Source: Antilocapra americana (Eukaryota > Chordata > Mammalia > Artiodactyla > Antilocapridae). Taken from it: 64,000 bases of DNA. Below the pieces are notes generated by a model. That model did no database searches and was not told the origin of the DNA. It was given only the letters and a program-made list of their open reading frames with translations. Position 1 is the first letter of the stretch. Every line of letters starts with the position of its first letter. This document shows, piece after piece, positions 11,861 to 24,382 of the stretch. Position numbers and translations under genes: made by a program. The stretch spans positions 42,546,863-42,610,862 of the forward strand of contig ML660201.1 of the NCBI GenBank assembly GCA_007570785.1, in the 5' to 3' direction.

Positions 11861-13139
11861 CAGTAAGAGTTTTCTGCCAATTATACATTTTCTAACAGAC
11901 ATAATCTGTGCACCACCCGTGCCAAGGTCCATCACGCTTTTATTTGTGGTTCCAAAATCAAATTTCTTTTCTTCTGAAATCTATAGCCAGCATAGCCTTC
12001 TTCCTTTTTTCCAGGACACACCCTTCCAGCAATCAGGATCTTTATGGGTGTCTTACTATTTGAGTTTCCTCTCCAGACCTCAAAGTTACCTGATACTCCC
12101 TCCATCCTTTTTTTCAGCATCATTTATTCTACAGTGAATCAGCAGTACTGTGTGAAACTTGCCATTTTCTACCACAAAGTATGGGTCCATTTCTAGAGAA
12201 TCTGAGCATACATGAACAGTTAGAATTACAAACTACTGTTACCCAAAAGCCATCGTTAAAAGGAAAGGGACTGAATTCATGTTCAACTGTGTTTTTAAAG
12301 TATGGCCCTTCTAAAGAAGGTTATTTATTTCCTGCCTTGAACAAGCTGGAGGAAGGATTTTGGGCTTTCCTAAAGGTCTTTGAAGGTGTGTGACTCCTGG
12401 ATATGAAATTACACCAGCACAGGAACTGCCAGGGGCAGAGTCCACACAGCTTTCCTTAGCACTATATATTGGACCAGATTCAAGCGGAAAATGGCTGGAG
12501 AGGTTTCATGTCTCCCATTTCAGCAAGCAAATGATATCTCTGGTTCATTCTAAATAGATAAGAGATTAAATAATGAATACTTTTGATGCTAATTATCAAG
12601 CACTTAATATGTACTGGAAAATAGCCCTTAATGTGCGTTGAATTATAAAATAGATTTATTAGCCAAACATTTATCCTTCCTCTAAAACTTAGATGTGTTA
12701 CGATATTAAATGCAGCCTGTTTTTCACAAATCTGGAGGCATTTTCTGGCAGTCCTGGGATGAGATGGATAAGACTCACGGTCCAGGGCTAAACCATCTGG
12801 ATGGAGTTGGGGAGCAAAATGAGTGGGAAACGCACCTACCAGTTTGGCCAAACCTAAACTCTAGACTCGCAGTCTGTTGTCCTGCTAGACTTCAGGGCTC
12901 ATTCCCCAGTAGGATTTCACATTAGTGACTGAAATTGTTTGTTAGGATTTTTTGCCTTAAATAGAGCAACTTCAAATAGTCCTCCTTTAACATATTGAAA
13001 ATTTTGTGGAGAAATTTGTGTTTCTTCCTCCTTGTCACTTTTATCCCCCTGGAATAAACCACTCCCAGGTCTTTATCAGAGATACTAAGAAAAAGCAAAT
13101 TATGAAATAGAAATATTATGAGATAGAAATCGAAATAAC
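11861..13139. other. Intron sequence, nothing recognised
   Basis: Small ORFs on both strands overlap each other and have no family signature. Confidence 0.5.
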
Positions 13140-13335
13140 GATGATAATGATAGCAGCAGAAACTGCCAGGTCTGGCACATCTATAACGTGCCACGCACTA
13201 TGCTGGACAGTTACAAACTCTAGCTCCATTTTAAAGATAAGGAGACTGATTCTGAGAGTCCTGAAGTCCACTGTCCCAGTACATCACCTGTCCAAGGTAG
13301 AGATCAGTTAAATTCTGTGTTGTGTCCAAGCTATT
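13140..13335 (-). mobile_element. MIR SINE, antisense
   Basis: Antisense MIR hallmarks: gccacgcactatgctggaca, tccattttaaagataaggag, and ctgtccaaggtagagatcag. Confidence 0.55.
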
Positions 13336-14377
13336 AAATGGAAGAAAAGTGGAAAGAGGCCTTGACTTCTATTTACTACTCACCAGACAGTATGAGGTGG
13401 AGAGGAAAGGTAGCATGAGAGGTGCAGTCTAGACACCAGGTAATGCTGAAGCACAGAGCAGGCTGTTTGCCCCCGGCTATCACCAAATAAATGGAGTGGG
13501 CGATTCCTGGCAGACGGGACGGGGATCGGGCTTTCTTGGGGGCCCGGACAAACTATCGTCACACCTAGCACTCAGGCATGTGAGACAGTTCAAAAGGACA
13601 AGGTGGACCTCATCTGCGTCCCCCTTGAGGCCTCTGCTGCAGAGCCACAGTGAAGCTCTTTCAACACCATCAGCATTTGGATTTGGGGGCTGCTTGCAGA
13701 GGGGATGTTTACAAGGCATAAAATCTTACAGAAGACACTCTCAAGTGAAGATAAGCATATCCAGTGGGGCTTCGGATTCTAAAGTGGCACCTGATAAACT
13801 GCAGTTAAGCTGGTATCATCAACGTAAAACACCCCATTTGATATGTGATCTTGTCCCATTAACCAAGTCTCTGTGGAGGCCTCTAACAAAAAGCTGAAGA
13901 TTTGCTCTGATTGGGAAGGGAATAAAACTCACCTTAGGTTCAGACACAGGGTCAACACTGTCACCCCTTTCCCACCAACAAGTACTAGCATGACGCCAGC
14001 CTTGCAAGAGCCTTGCTGCAGCTCCCTGGAACTTGACATCGTGACTGCAAGTCTGTGCTGAATTCCAAGGCCAGATCGTACAACCTGACCCAGAAGTTTC
14101 AGTAGTTTCTGCTAATCCATCACTCAGAGACTATATTTCACTGCCCAGTGCTCTAAGATGCCCTGGCTGGCCCAGGAGTCCTTTCCAAATCCAATTCCCT
14201 GTCAGCTCCCAAAATATACTCACACCCCCATTCTGAACAATCTTACTGATGCTTTTTCTCTTGTTACATTTATAGAAGCTGTTCCTACTGCCATTGGACA
14301 ACCCATGTAAAGGGTATAAATCATGTCATATTTTCTAACATTCTCCAAAGCATTTAGCTCCTGTACTGGAAGCAGTA
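13336..14377. other. Intron sequence, nothing recognised
   Basis: A moderately GC-rich patch at 13490-13640 includes CpGs, but no CpG island or exon is apparent. Confidence 0.5.
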
Positions 14378-14960
14378 TGCAGTTATTCATTCATTAACTC
14401 ATTCATTCAGAAAAAGGTGGCTGAATGACTACTATGTGTCAGGCATTGTGCTAGGATTTGGGGACAAAGCAATGGAGAAAACTAGGCAAAGCCTTAACTA
14501 AGCAGCAAGTATAGTCCAGTGGGGAAAACAGAAAATCCAATAATTATCTAATTAAACAATTAGATTATAGTCATGATTAGCATCAGAAGGGGCAAAACAT
14601 GATGCTGAACATGTTCTTAGGCAAGGTCTCCATAGTATATCATTGATCAAGCTGAAATTTGAGGAGTAAATGGGCACTAAAAGGGGGAGAGGGCAGAGTG
14701 GCCCGCCATTGCCAACTGAAATTTAAATACCTGGAATTCAGAGGACAAAAAGCTGGGGGGGGGGGCAGTACGGGATGAGAACCTAGCAGGACCTTGAAGA
14801 CCCTAGGCTGCAGTCTGTTGGTAATCAGGAGCAATGGAGGCCCCTAGAAGGTCTGAAGAGAAGGCAGGCACAAACTACTGCCATTTGGAGAGCAACCAAG
14901 AGGCAGGAGGGTGGGGGTGAGAAGGCTGTGTAGAGGCTCCTGCTGCCCTGTCAGGGGTAC
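14378..14960 (+). repeat. Ancient interspersed repeat, family not named (copy 2)
   Basis: The sequence starts with attcattcattaactcattc and actactatgtgtcaggcatt, then ggacaaagcaatggag, and later ggaccttgaagaccctaggc followed by gtaatcaggagcaatggagg. It is the longest continuous copy of the family seen also at 11355, 26340 and 40425. An 11-bp G run lies at 14755-14765. Confidence 0.5.
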
Positions 14961-17150
14961 AAGATGGTGCCTGCACTAGGGTGGCAGAATGGCAGAGAGA
15001 AGCCACTGATACAGAAAGGATGAGCTCACCAACCATGTTTTGTGCTCTGAAGCCAGGTACTTGTTCCAGAGGTAGAAGCTCTCTTCTGCATTGTCTCAGC
15101 ATCCAAGCAGCAAGTCCTCAACAGCAGCAAGCCTGGAGGACAGTGCTCCAGAGCACTGCACCCTGGGGGCATTTGCCCCAAAGGGAGCTGGCATGTTCCT
15201 TAGCCCACGAGTGGGAAAAATCTACTGATGGAAACAGGGAAGAGTTCGCCCTCCAGAAACTGTATTGTCACAGATTTGCTAACACTGGTTTCTCTGCTGC
15301 AACAGTCCTCAGAATGGACGTCCCTGCCAGCCGTTTTTGCAGCGTGTCTCTAATTGATGTAACTTATTCACAAGAAGCGCGGAAAAGAAAAGGCAGCAGC
15401 CCTGGACCACGTATTTGGGTTTGGAACCTTCAGCAAGACCCCTTCTAGGCACTGCCATGGGCTCGCATGGTGCCAGCCGCCCTGTGTGCCTGTGCCTTAC
15501 GGTCACAGCTCCTGGAAGAGCACACGCTATCGCTGATGGGTGGGAGAGCTGAGGTTCTGCGAGAGGAGAGCGATGCGGTCTGAGACGGGCGAGGTGGGCC
15601 TTTTCACCTAAAGTGTCCCTCAGTGGAGGCGGCGCAGGGAATATGGGGAGAGGGCAGGGTGGGGCTCAAAGACACTTAGTCCCAAATACAACCCCCCAAA
15701 GTAAAGCCGAATAAACTTATCCACTCAGTCAACAAGCAGTTATAAATACCTAGGGTACATGAATTCTTGTTCTGTGTTCCATGATGGCGGGTGGGAGTAC
15801 AGCAACACAAAGAAAAAATTCTGGAGAAAATTGATGTTAAAACAAACCACACACGATAAAAGACAACTCCCAACTAGAGAATAGAATATACAGCTTTCAT
15901 CATCTAGTATGAACCCATTCCTGATATTCACTCAGAAAGTCGCATCTCATCCCAACCTTTCAGAAGAGAGAAATGAATTTAAACATACTTCCTTCCTTCC
16001 ATCTTGTGGCTCCCAGTAAAATATGATTTTGTGAGCCTGCCATTTGCACTGATGCTATCAGGTTTTTATTGATATTTAATATAAACCCAGCCCGAAGGCT
16101 AGTAGGTACCTTGACAGAGTCTGAAATATAATTGCCAAGGAACTGTACAAATGTGTGTAGCAATTAAGGAGCTGTCAGGGATATTGCTGGTGTAAAGACA
16201 TAGAGCTGCAAGATGGACAAAGGAAGGCGCTGAATCAGAGGCTGAGGGAGCAGAAAGCTGCAGAGGAAGCAAAGTAGCATATCACCAGGCAGTGGGTCAC
16301 AGGCAGGGAGATAAGTGGATTGTGGACACTCAGAAAGGCAAACAGAGCGAAGTGTAACTTTCCTGTTTGTTTTTAACCTCCAAAGGCAGAGAACTGACTC
16401 TCCTGCATTTTGCTTAGATTTATATGGAGAGATGACAAGCAGCCTTGAGTCTGGCTTCTGAGAGAGGCCCAGGTTGGGGCATGGTAAGGAATTAATAATC
16501 TGCACTGCTTTTAAGACCTGTCACAAAGTACCAGCCTGAAAAACTGGCTTGTGGGTGGGAAAGATGGAGGTGAATATGCATGAAAGATGAGTTCTGAGTG
16601 AGGAAGAAGGAAATATGAGCCTGCTGGGAGACAAGGTACAGCAGAAGGAAGATTTGAGCTGAGCCCTGAGGAGGACATAGAACTTCTTTGAGCTGCATTT
16701 CAGCACAAGTTCTGCCCACATCTACAGTCATTGATTTAAGATGCCACTCAGCGGTAGTGGGGACCAGTACGGTCATGATGATGGAGGTGCATACACACTC
16801 TCCTCCCTGTACCAGGATCACATCATCCTTTGAGATGCTGGAAACCGTGGTCTTTAAAACTGGATGAGGTAGGGTGAGGAAAGAGGAGGCAGGGTTGCAG
16901 GGTGGTGGTTCTAGTTAATGGCCAGGGTTTGAAAATCAGAATGACCAGCTCTAGTAATACAGTCTTTTGCGCCTTCATTTACTGTTAAATTCCCAGGGAG
17001 GAGCACCCCTTCTCAAATTTGGAATGCTACTGCTACATTTCAGAGCTACAAATAGCCACTGAAATAGCAGAATAAAGAAATTTTAATCTCCTTTTTTTGA
17101 ACCATGGATGGGAAGGGGCTTATGCCTTGCCCTCAGATCCTTCTCAAAAC

Positions 17151-17151
<1 letters not shown>
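14961..17151. other. Intron sequence, nothing recognised
   Basis: A GC-richer segment at 15440-15660 contains several CpGs; it is too short and too sparse for a CpG island call. The plus ORF at 14981-15448 lacks family features. Confidence 0.5.

Positions 17152-17193
<42 letters not shown>
17152..17193 (+). repeat. (AC)21 microsatellite
   Basis: This is a perfect 42-bp AC dinucleotide run, long enough to be polymorphic in a population. Confidence 0.98.
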
Positions 17194-17195
<2 letters not shown>

Positions 17196-19198
17196 CATAT
17201 GCCATCCCCGGTAAGTGCTTTCAGGTAGAAGACAAAGAAGTCTTTAAAGACTTAGGTCTTTCTATATTTCATTACATCAGAGTAATTTTAAGCAAAACAT
17301 CAAACCCATGGATACACAGATTATTGCTCGGAACAAGGCTAAATGTATTTATATAAAATAAAGAGAGTCAGTTTAAAGACAAGCACTAAGTAATCAAACA
17401 GGCATTGGGCAGAAACAGATGAGACGTGAGTGTGGCCCATAAATGACTGGGACTGGGGAAATGTAGCTCCAGTGGCTCAAAGTGGCCATGTTCATCACCG
17501 CCTCCCAGTTTCCTGCCTCAGTAACTGTCACCTCAACCTTAACAGCATCTACACCAGGAGGGTGACAGGTGATCTGTGAACACATTTCTTGTATAAAGAA
17601 AACTCTGGGTTTTCTTTAAAATAATATAAATGATATATCCTCTATGTCTTCTAGCTCTGAAAGTGACAAAATCCTGAAGGCATTCAGCCCCAAGAATAAG
17701 AAAATATAGTTGTGATCACATAACCAAGGGCATTTCTAGCTTGACACTGCTAAAAGTATATAAAAAGAAGTCAGAAGAAGGCCTGAGAAAGGGCAGAAAG
17801 ATACTCTAAGATGCAGACAATGTTCTTTGCAAATAAGCTGCAGAGACTATCCATCCCCTAAAGAGCTCCGTGGAAGAAGCCAGTTTCATGCCAAGGTGGT
17901 TTTGATGGATATGGCACCAGGGAACTGGGTTCATATGGTTAAAACATTATAGGAATTTGCTTTTGATGCTCAGTTTCATGTGAAGATACTCAGGTCATAA
18001 GCTCCCTTCACCACCACCCCAACCCCTAACATTGGAAGTTCAAACTTCTCCCAAAGAGCATGATATCCACTAGGAATAATGCCAGCTTCTAACAATGCTG
18101 GCCAAGAATTAATAACAAGGATGTACCAGCCATCTTTCCACCTCATTCACCTCACAAATACTGGTATGAACTTTTTTTTTTTTGGCTTGCTTTACAACAG
18201 CAGTGGGCCCAATTAACTGAGACCAAATGACTGAGTTTATGGATCTTCAGAGGCTAATACACACTGGATCCTGAGTGGCAGGGATGGGTGCTTGATGCTG
18301 CCCTTCTCTTGTCACATAAGATTGTAAAAAATCAGAGGCTGTAGGTTTAATTCCATTTCATGATTTGTAACTAGCATAAGCATATAATTATCCAAACTGG
18401 ACCATTTTTGAGAGAAACTATTTTCATTAATGTATAGAGATAGTGTAAGTATATTATCAGCAGGACATAATGGACAGACACTCCATTTATAACCCATCCC
18501 ATTCCACAGGGAATGGAACTCAATGACTCTGTGTGTGTGTGTGTGTGTGTGTGCAAGAGTGTGTGCGATCTCTGATGTGATCATGATGTGCACAATCAAA
18601 AAGGACTGGAGCAGGAATCATTTTATAACAATACATCAAACACCTTCTTTTAACACTTAACCAATCACTGTATATAAGACCATAGCCTTTTGACTATCGG
18701 GAGCAGATGGCTAGCTGTGAATGTTCAGCCAAAGTGTTTTATTGATGGGAGGAGAAATGGAGAACATTAATTAATCCACTAAATTGCTTAACTGGATGCT
18801 ACTTAAGACTGTTTCTACTGTAATTATGTCAATATATCCTCCATTTCTTCAAGCTGGGAATCACTCCAATTTAAGGAACCAAATAGCCAAATTAAAATAC
18901 CTTTAAAAATTCTGACCCATATAACTGCTTAGGGGTAGAAACTGTCTCAAGGGCAGGTTGGTCATCCAGAGATTGCCAATGGTTTCATAAACGTTCTGGT
19001 TTCTGTCTTTCTATTCTATCTGTTTTGTCTATTTTCTATTCTGTCTTTCTGTCTCACTGGGCTGGCTCCATCCTCAGACCCCATTTCTCACACATCCTAG
19101 CCTTGTACCCTGCAGCCCTTGCCCCAGCATCTCCAAGCTTTCCTCTGATAGGGCCAGAGAATTGCTGGGGCACTTAAACCATCAACATTTTTCCCATC
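17194..19198. other. Intron sequence, only the (TG)12 recognised
   Basis: Apart from the microsatellite at 18530-18553 and a T run at 18171-18183, I see no feature. Confidence 0.5.
18530..18553 (+). repeat. (TG)12 microsatellite
   Basis: This is a perfect 24-bp TG run followed by a degenerate gtg-rich tail. Confidence 0.97.
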
Positions 19199-19751
19199 CT
19201 AAGATACACTTACTCCTTAGAAGGAAAGTTACGACCAACCCAGACAGCATATTGAAAAGCAGAGACATTACTTTGCCAACAAAGGTCCATCTAGTCAAGG
19301 CTATGGTTTTTCCAGTAGTCATGTATGGACGTGAGAGTTGGATGGTGAAGAAAGCCGAGGGCCGAAGAATTGATGCTTTTGAACTGTGGTGTTGGACAAG
19401 ACTCTTGAGAGTCCCGTGGACTGCAAGGAGATCCAACCAGTCCAGGCTAAAGATCAGTCCTGGGTGTTCACTGGAAGGACTGATGTTGAAGCTAAAACTC
19501 CAATACTCTGGCCACCTCGTGTGAAGAGTTGACTCATTGGAAAAGACCCTGATGCTGGGAAGGATTGGGAGCAGGAGGAGAAGGGGACGAAAGAGGATGA
19601 GATGGCTGGATGGTATCACTGACTCGACGGACATGGGTTTGTGTAGACTCTGGAAGTTGGTGATGGACAGGGAGGCCTGGTGTGCTGTGGTTCATGGGGT
19701 CGCAAAGAGTCGGACACGACTGAGCGACTGGACTGAGTTGAACTGAACTCA
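19199..19751 (+). mobile_element. BovB LINE 3' fragment (~550 bp)
   Basis: It starts inside the BovB ORF (tactccttagaaggaaagtt) and runs to the element's end (gacacgactgagcgactgga, then gttgaactgaac). Conceptual translation shows the BovB C-terminal region, including FELWCWTRLLRVPWTARRSN. It is interrupted by a TGA after GHLV at about 19524. A 5'-truncated, inactive copy lying antisense to the host gene. Confidence 0.93.
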
Positions 19752-19832
19752 TAGGTGGAATGTGAGATTTTCAAATGTCTTACTTTAATTGACTTTGACC
19801 ACTGTACGCCCATCCCTGAGCTAATCAAAAAC

Positions 19833-20080
19833 AGGAAGGGAAAGGGGGAGTGTGATGAATTGGGATGGATATACATTACTGATACTATATATAAAATAGG
19901 TAACTAATGAGAACCCACTGTATAGCTCAGGGAACCCTACTCAGTGCTCTGTGGTGACCTAAATGGAAAGGAAATACAAAAAAGAGGGATATATGTATAC
20001 ATACAGCCAATTCCCTCCACTGTACAGTAGAAACTAACACAACACTGTAAAGCAACCACACTCTAAAAAGTTAATTAAAG
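19833..20080 (+). mobile_element. L1 LINE 3' UTR fragment
   Basis: It matches the artiodactyl L1 3' end: tactatatataaaataggta, gaacccactgtatagctcag, gatatatgtatacatacag, then gaaactaacacaacactgta and an A-rich end. It lies about 80 bp after the BovB end. Confidence 0.8.
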
Positions 20081-20370
20081 TGCACTAGACATTAAAGGGT
20101 TAAAAAATGAAAAAAGAAAACTTGGAGAAGAATGAGGCATGCTGATCAAGTCTGCTTCAACACTCTAAGTCTTGGGTCTGATTTAAAGCCCAGCAGCCAT
20201 GAAAGATGGTCGGGGTGGCACTGGCAGCAAAAGGAAAGACAGGGTGCCAAACTAGAAATATCTCCTCCAAGTTTTCAATATGGTCGCAAACACCCAAAGA
20301 GTCATCATAGAGGCCACAAAATCATGTGACTTGGGCTTTCACCAAGCACTAATTCTGTTAAATAATTTAA

Positions 20371-20779
20371 ATCTGGCAGGATCATTCCCTAAGTGAAGCA
20401 TTTTCATACCACATCAGGGTACAAAAAGTGTTCAGTGTTCTAAAGGTACATGGCGGACAGAAGAAAGTTAATCAAGGAAAGTTTAATGCAAATGATAGAT
20501 CTCTTGAGATACAAGGGGAAAAAAATCAAAGACGGGAGAAAGAAATGCTTTGTGGGAAATAATGCATCAACTTCAGAAGATTACATGTTACAAATAACAA
20601 TGAAAAAGAAAAAAATGCTACTGCTACTAAAATAAAACAAACCAGACCATACATATTTAACAGAAACTTCACCAAGGAAGAAGGCAGCTGCTACTAAAAT
20701 GACATATGACAAGGACAGTCTTCAGAAATGGAAGCTGATCTCCAAACCTTTCAAGGACAGACCTACTTACAGATTTTAG
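20371..20779 (+). pseudogene. Possible decayed retrocopy, source gene unknown (tentative)
   Basis: I do not recognise this gene. Three adjacent segments look more protein-like than their surroundings but lie in different frames. One is open for 63 codons at 20371-20562 (includes AFSYHIRVQKVFSVLKVHGG and ends MLCGK-stop). A middle one includes TRPYIFNRNF. The last ends at a TAG at 20777-20779 after WKLISKPFKDRPTYRF. An AATAAAG lies at about 20908, followed by AT-rich sequence that could be an old 3' UTR. There are no splice sites or start codon, and I found no clear target duplication. It could be chance. It may extend left to about 20110, directly after the L1 3' end. Confidence 0.2.
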
Positions 20780-21365
20780 TTCGAATTGTTTTCATAAGAG
20801 CATGCTTTCAAGACAAAGCATGAAAAATCTTTTCTTAAAAATTTTAGTTGTCCAAACTTTATTATATTCTTATTTGTGGAAATATTTATTCAGGAAGGTC
20901 TTCTAGCAATAAAGATGCTAAAACTTTTATATAGCAATGGTGGTTTATTTAATCAGTTTGATTAAATAGTTTCAAAATATTTTAAACTGCTATAAGTAGA
21001 GTAAATCAAAACTCCAGTATCTTTTTGGAGTCCTAATACAGTTGATCATAATTTTAATATAGAAGGTAACTAGAAAAAAGACAAGCCATCTATGCAAATA
21101 CAATAGAATTCAGCTTTCTTATTTAATCTACCATGATTTCACCCTTTGGTCTGTTTGATCATCGTTAAATATCTTGGTTCTATTTTGTATGTAAATTAAA
21201 GGGAATGCAAATGTAAAGTTGATGCTATTTCAACAGCATTTACATGATTAGAATATAACCAAGTATGTATAGGAACTGAAAGCCAGGTTACTCATGGAAT
21301 GTCCCAAAGCAAGGACCATCCATGATGCCAGGTCAGAATTTACAAGGTCAAAACAAAAAAGGCTA

Positions 21366-21722
21366 CTTTGAGACTTCTCCAGTGGTATAGTGGATAAGAA
21401 TCCGCCTGCCAATATAGGGGATATGGATTTGATAACTGGTCTGGAAAGGTTCCACAAACTGCGGAGCAACTAAGCCCTTGTGCCACAAATACTGAGCCTG
21501 CGCTCTAGAACCCTCGAGCCACCACCACTGACCCCATATTGCTAAAACCACCGAAGCCCGTGCACCTGGAGCCTGTGCTCTACAACGAGAGAAGTTACCA
21601 CGATACCCAAGCACAGCAACTAGAGAGTAGCCCCTGTTCCCTGCAACTAGTGAAATCCTGTGTGTAGCAACGAAGATTAAGCACAATCAAGAGAGTAAAT
21701 AAACAATATTTTTTAAAAAAGG
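21366..21722 (+). mobile_element. CHR-type tRNA-derived SINE, near full length
   Basis: The tRNA-like head (gacttctccagtggtatagt, ggataagaatccgcctgcca) is followed by the CHR body: gtgccacaaatactgagcct, gaagcccgtgcacctggagc, acaacgagagaagttaccac, gtagcaacgaagattaagc, and an A-rich tail. The central segment holds an extra partial repeat of the body. Confidence 0.88.
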
Positions 21723-23169
21723 CAAGCTGGTCACTGTGAGGTCATGAGATGAGTGGACTCCACAACAAGAACAGGAAAAGATGTGAAGAGAGGATAATAA
21801 AGTTTGCTTCAGAACAATAGTTTATCATCAAATATAGAATTATTTAAAAGAAAACATGTTACTCAAAGCAAATATTTAATTTAATTTCAAGTTGCTCAGT
21901 ATTTGTTCTCTAAAACATATTGTGTATTTACCATGTATATATGGAGATCTTATCTCTCACAATTGAATAAAGAATAAGACACAGTTAATTAGCATATGGG
22001 ACCAATACAAATTCCTACCAGAGGATCAATCCAATCCTTCTGAATAACACAGTCTATACAAGAAGAAAAGGAAAGAAAAGAAACACGCAAAAAGTGGGCT
22101 CTTATGTTTTGAAGTAGTGGACTACAGGGCACTTAGGAGTACAAAAAAATTAATAACTTTCTGAGTCCTTAACTTTCTCCAGACACTGTCTTTAAAACAA
22201 CGGAGGAAAAAAAGGTTCAAATGTTTAAAATCTCTCCAGAACTATTAGCAAAAACAATATGGAAATACATAACAGATGCACAAAGGCATCTTGGGATGAC
22301 TACATTACAGACCCATAGCTACAAATTCTAAAATCTACTTAATTGTGCCAAAGAGAAACATACGAAAGACCTTTTGATAAACAAAACACAGACAGCATTA
22401 AAAAAAAAAAAGTCTTGAGGTCCTGAGCCAAGGACTATTCTTCAGTTGGATATTTCAGACTCTGACTAGACCACCAAAACAGGCTCTGCTGTCACGCTGA
22501 CCACCTCTGAGAACAGCGACACAGCCCAAGCCTTGGTTCTAGATGGTGAGAGAGTGGAATAATTAATGAATTCTGTAAGAAGATTCCGCTTGGGGCTTTT
22601 AATCTTAGACCAAACATAGAGCTATTTTCTTGGGGGAGAGAATGGAAATTACCAGTTTTATTCTTTGCTTTAAAAAATAACTTCTCATAATTAACAAAAA
22701 TATCCTCGATACTTGAAAAAAATCATATGATCAGAGAAAAACTGAAACCACTCTAATTCTGCTCATAACCATTGCTGACATCCTGATGTTAAAGCCATCT
22801 ATTCTCTTCTCTGTACATTTTGCTTGTATAAATAGGAATTGTGTTGTATGCAGTCCTTCACAACTTAAATCCTTCCTTTTTGTTTCATTTATCAGTTTAC
22901 CAAGATACATACACCACCCTCATCTGTAACAGCAGTACAGCATTCCACTGAAAATGGGGAGAAGTAAAGAAGTCTGTTTTCCTGAGTGGTATTTTCCGTA
23001 CCTAGAGTCTTGGGAGAGATTTGCTTTAGGACAAATAACTTCCTCACAAGTGTAGGAAGAAAACTGTCAGTGTACAGAGAAACAAAGCCTGTGTTTTCAC
23101 TACAGGACTGTACACACATAAGCCAGTTCAACAGCTCACTGTTCTTGACATATCCAAAATGACCCCCCC
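21723..23169. other. Intron sequence, nothing recognised
   Basis: AT-rich sequence without a repeat I can name. Confidence 0.45.
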
Positions 23170-23470
23170 AAACCTTTCTCTCTCATCTTTCTCCTATAAA
23201 CAAACAGTATCACTGTTTCAACTTTTCATTATGAAATACTTTCAGACTTTCAAAACATTTGCAAAAATTGTGGGAAAAAAAGAATCCCATATACCCTTTA
23301 TGTACTTTACCCAACTTCCCCAAAGGTTAACCTCTTAACTAAACCACAGTCCAATAATCAAAACCACACCTCATATAATACTAGCACCTCATCTACAGAT
23401 CTTATTTAAATTCCATCCACAGTCCCAGATCCAATCCAGGACCACACATTACAACAGTTGCCCTGTCTCT
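23170..23470 (+). repeat. Old interspersed repeat (L1-like 3' region), left part
   Basis: The sequence includes ctttcagactttcaaaacat, catataccctttatgtactt, cagatcttatttaaattcca, and ccaggaccacacattacaac. This order is typical of an old mammalian repeat also seen at 27270-27560. It resumes at 23673-23790 after a Bov-tA insertion. Family name uncertain. Confidence 0.4.
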
Positions 23471-23471
23471 T

Positions 23472-23672
23472 TGTGTGCTCATTTGCATCCAACTGTTTGA
23501 GACCCCATGGACTTTAGCCCACCAGTCTCCTCTGTTCAGGCAAGAATACTGGAGTGGGTTTCCATGCCCTCCTCCAGGGGGATCTTCTCAACCCGGGGAT
23601 GGAACCCAAGTCTCTTGTATATCCTGCATTGCAGGCGGATTCTTTACTGCTTTAGCCAACAGGGAAGTCCAT
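23472..23672 (-). mobile_element. Bov-tA SINE
   Basis: The plus strand is antisense Bov-tA: gaccccatggactttagccc, gcaagaatactggagtgggt, tgcattgcaggcggattctt, then ttagccaacagggaagtcc, which is the antisense tRNA-like head. It splits the older repeat on either side. Confidence 0.92.
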
Positions 23673-23790
23673 CCAGTCTCTTCTGTAGCCTCTAAATCAC
23701 ATAGCTCCTCAGGCTTTTTCTGTCTTTCATGATGTGGATACCTTCCACCTTCCCCTGCAGTCCTGCAGGAAACTGCCTATCAGGACTCAG
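23673..23790 (+). repeat. Old interspersed repeat, right part
   Basis: The continuation of the repeat at 23170-23470 reads cagtctcttctgtagcctct, cctcaggctttttctgtctt, tcatgatgtggata. Confidence 0.4.
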
Positions 23791-23803
23791 AGAAGCCCTG
23801 ACT

Positions 23804-24242
23804 AGTCTGTTGTTTAATACAGCTGCCATAACAAAAATCCTCCAACTGAGCAGCTTAATACAACAGAAATTACTTCTCTCACCCTTCTGGGGACCAGAAG
23901 TACAAAATCAAGGTGTCAGCAAGGCTGGTTTCTTCTGAAGGCTCCCAGTGAGAAACTGGCCCATGTCCTTCTTCTATTAACATCTTCTAGTAATTACTGG
24001 CAATCCCTGACATTCCGTGGCCTGTCTAAGTATAACTCCAATCTCTATTTCCGTGGCCCTCCTCTATGTTTGTCTCTGTGTGCCTCTTCTCTTCTTAAGA
24101 TACTGGTCACTGGATTTAGGGCCTACCCTAAAATCCAATACAATCTCACCTCCAGATCCTGCAAAGACCCTATTTCCAACTGAAGCCACACAGTCTGAGG
24201 TGGACACGAATTCTTGAGGGAACATTATTCAATCCACTAAAA
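23804..24242 (-). mobile_element. MaLR (MLT1-like) LTR
   Basis: The plus strand is antisense MaLR LTR: tacagctgccataacaaaaa, atacaacagaaattacttct, caaggtgtcagcaaggctgg, ctgcaaagaccctatttcc, then ttattcaatccacta. It shares the same layout as the copy at 9477-9962 and lies in the orientation of the host gene. Confidence 0.65.
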
Positions 24243-24382
24243 TGTTCTTCAACTCAGTTGTTTAAATTATATTTTTTGGACAATGACTAGGTTAGGAGTC
24301 CTGTTATATAATTTTTCACATGATCTTTTAATGAGACAGCATGAGTAGGTGAAAAGGATCTTTTAATCTCTTTTTCTTTCTC

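Noticed and set aside
13490..13640. GC-richer patch as a CpG island or alternative promoter
   Set aside because: It is short, with few CpGs, and has no nearby first-exon signature.
14981..15448. 155-codon plus-strand ORF in the intron
   Set aside because: The composition is unremarkable, there is no family motif, and competing ORFs lie on the other strand. Treated as chance.
19182..19634. 150-codon minus-strand ORF
   Set aside because: It is the antisense shadow of the BovB fragment at 19199-19751.
23472..23672. tRNA-like sequences in the Bov-tA and CHR SINEs as functional tRNA genes
   Set aside because: They are SINE heads derived from tRNA, diverged and fused to SINE bodies; none is a free-standing tRNA gene.
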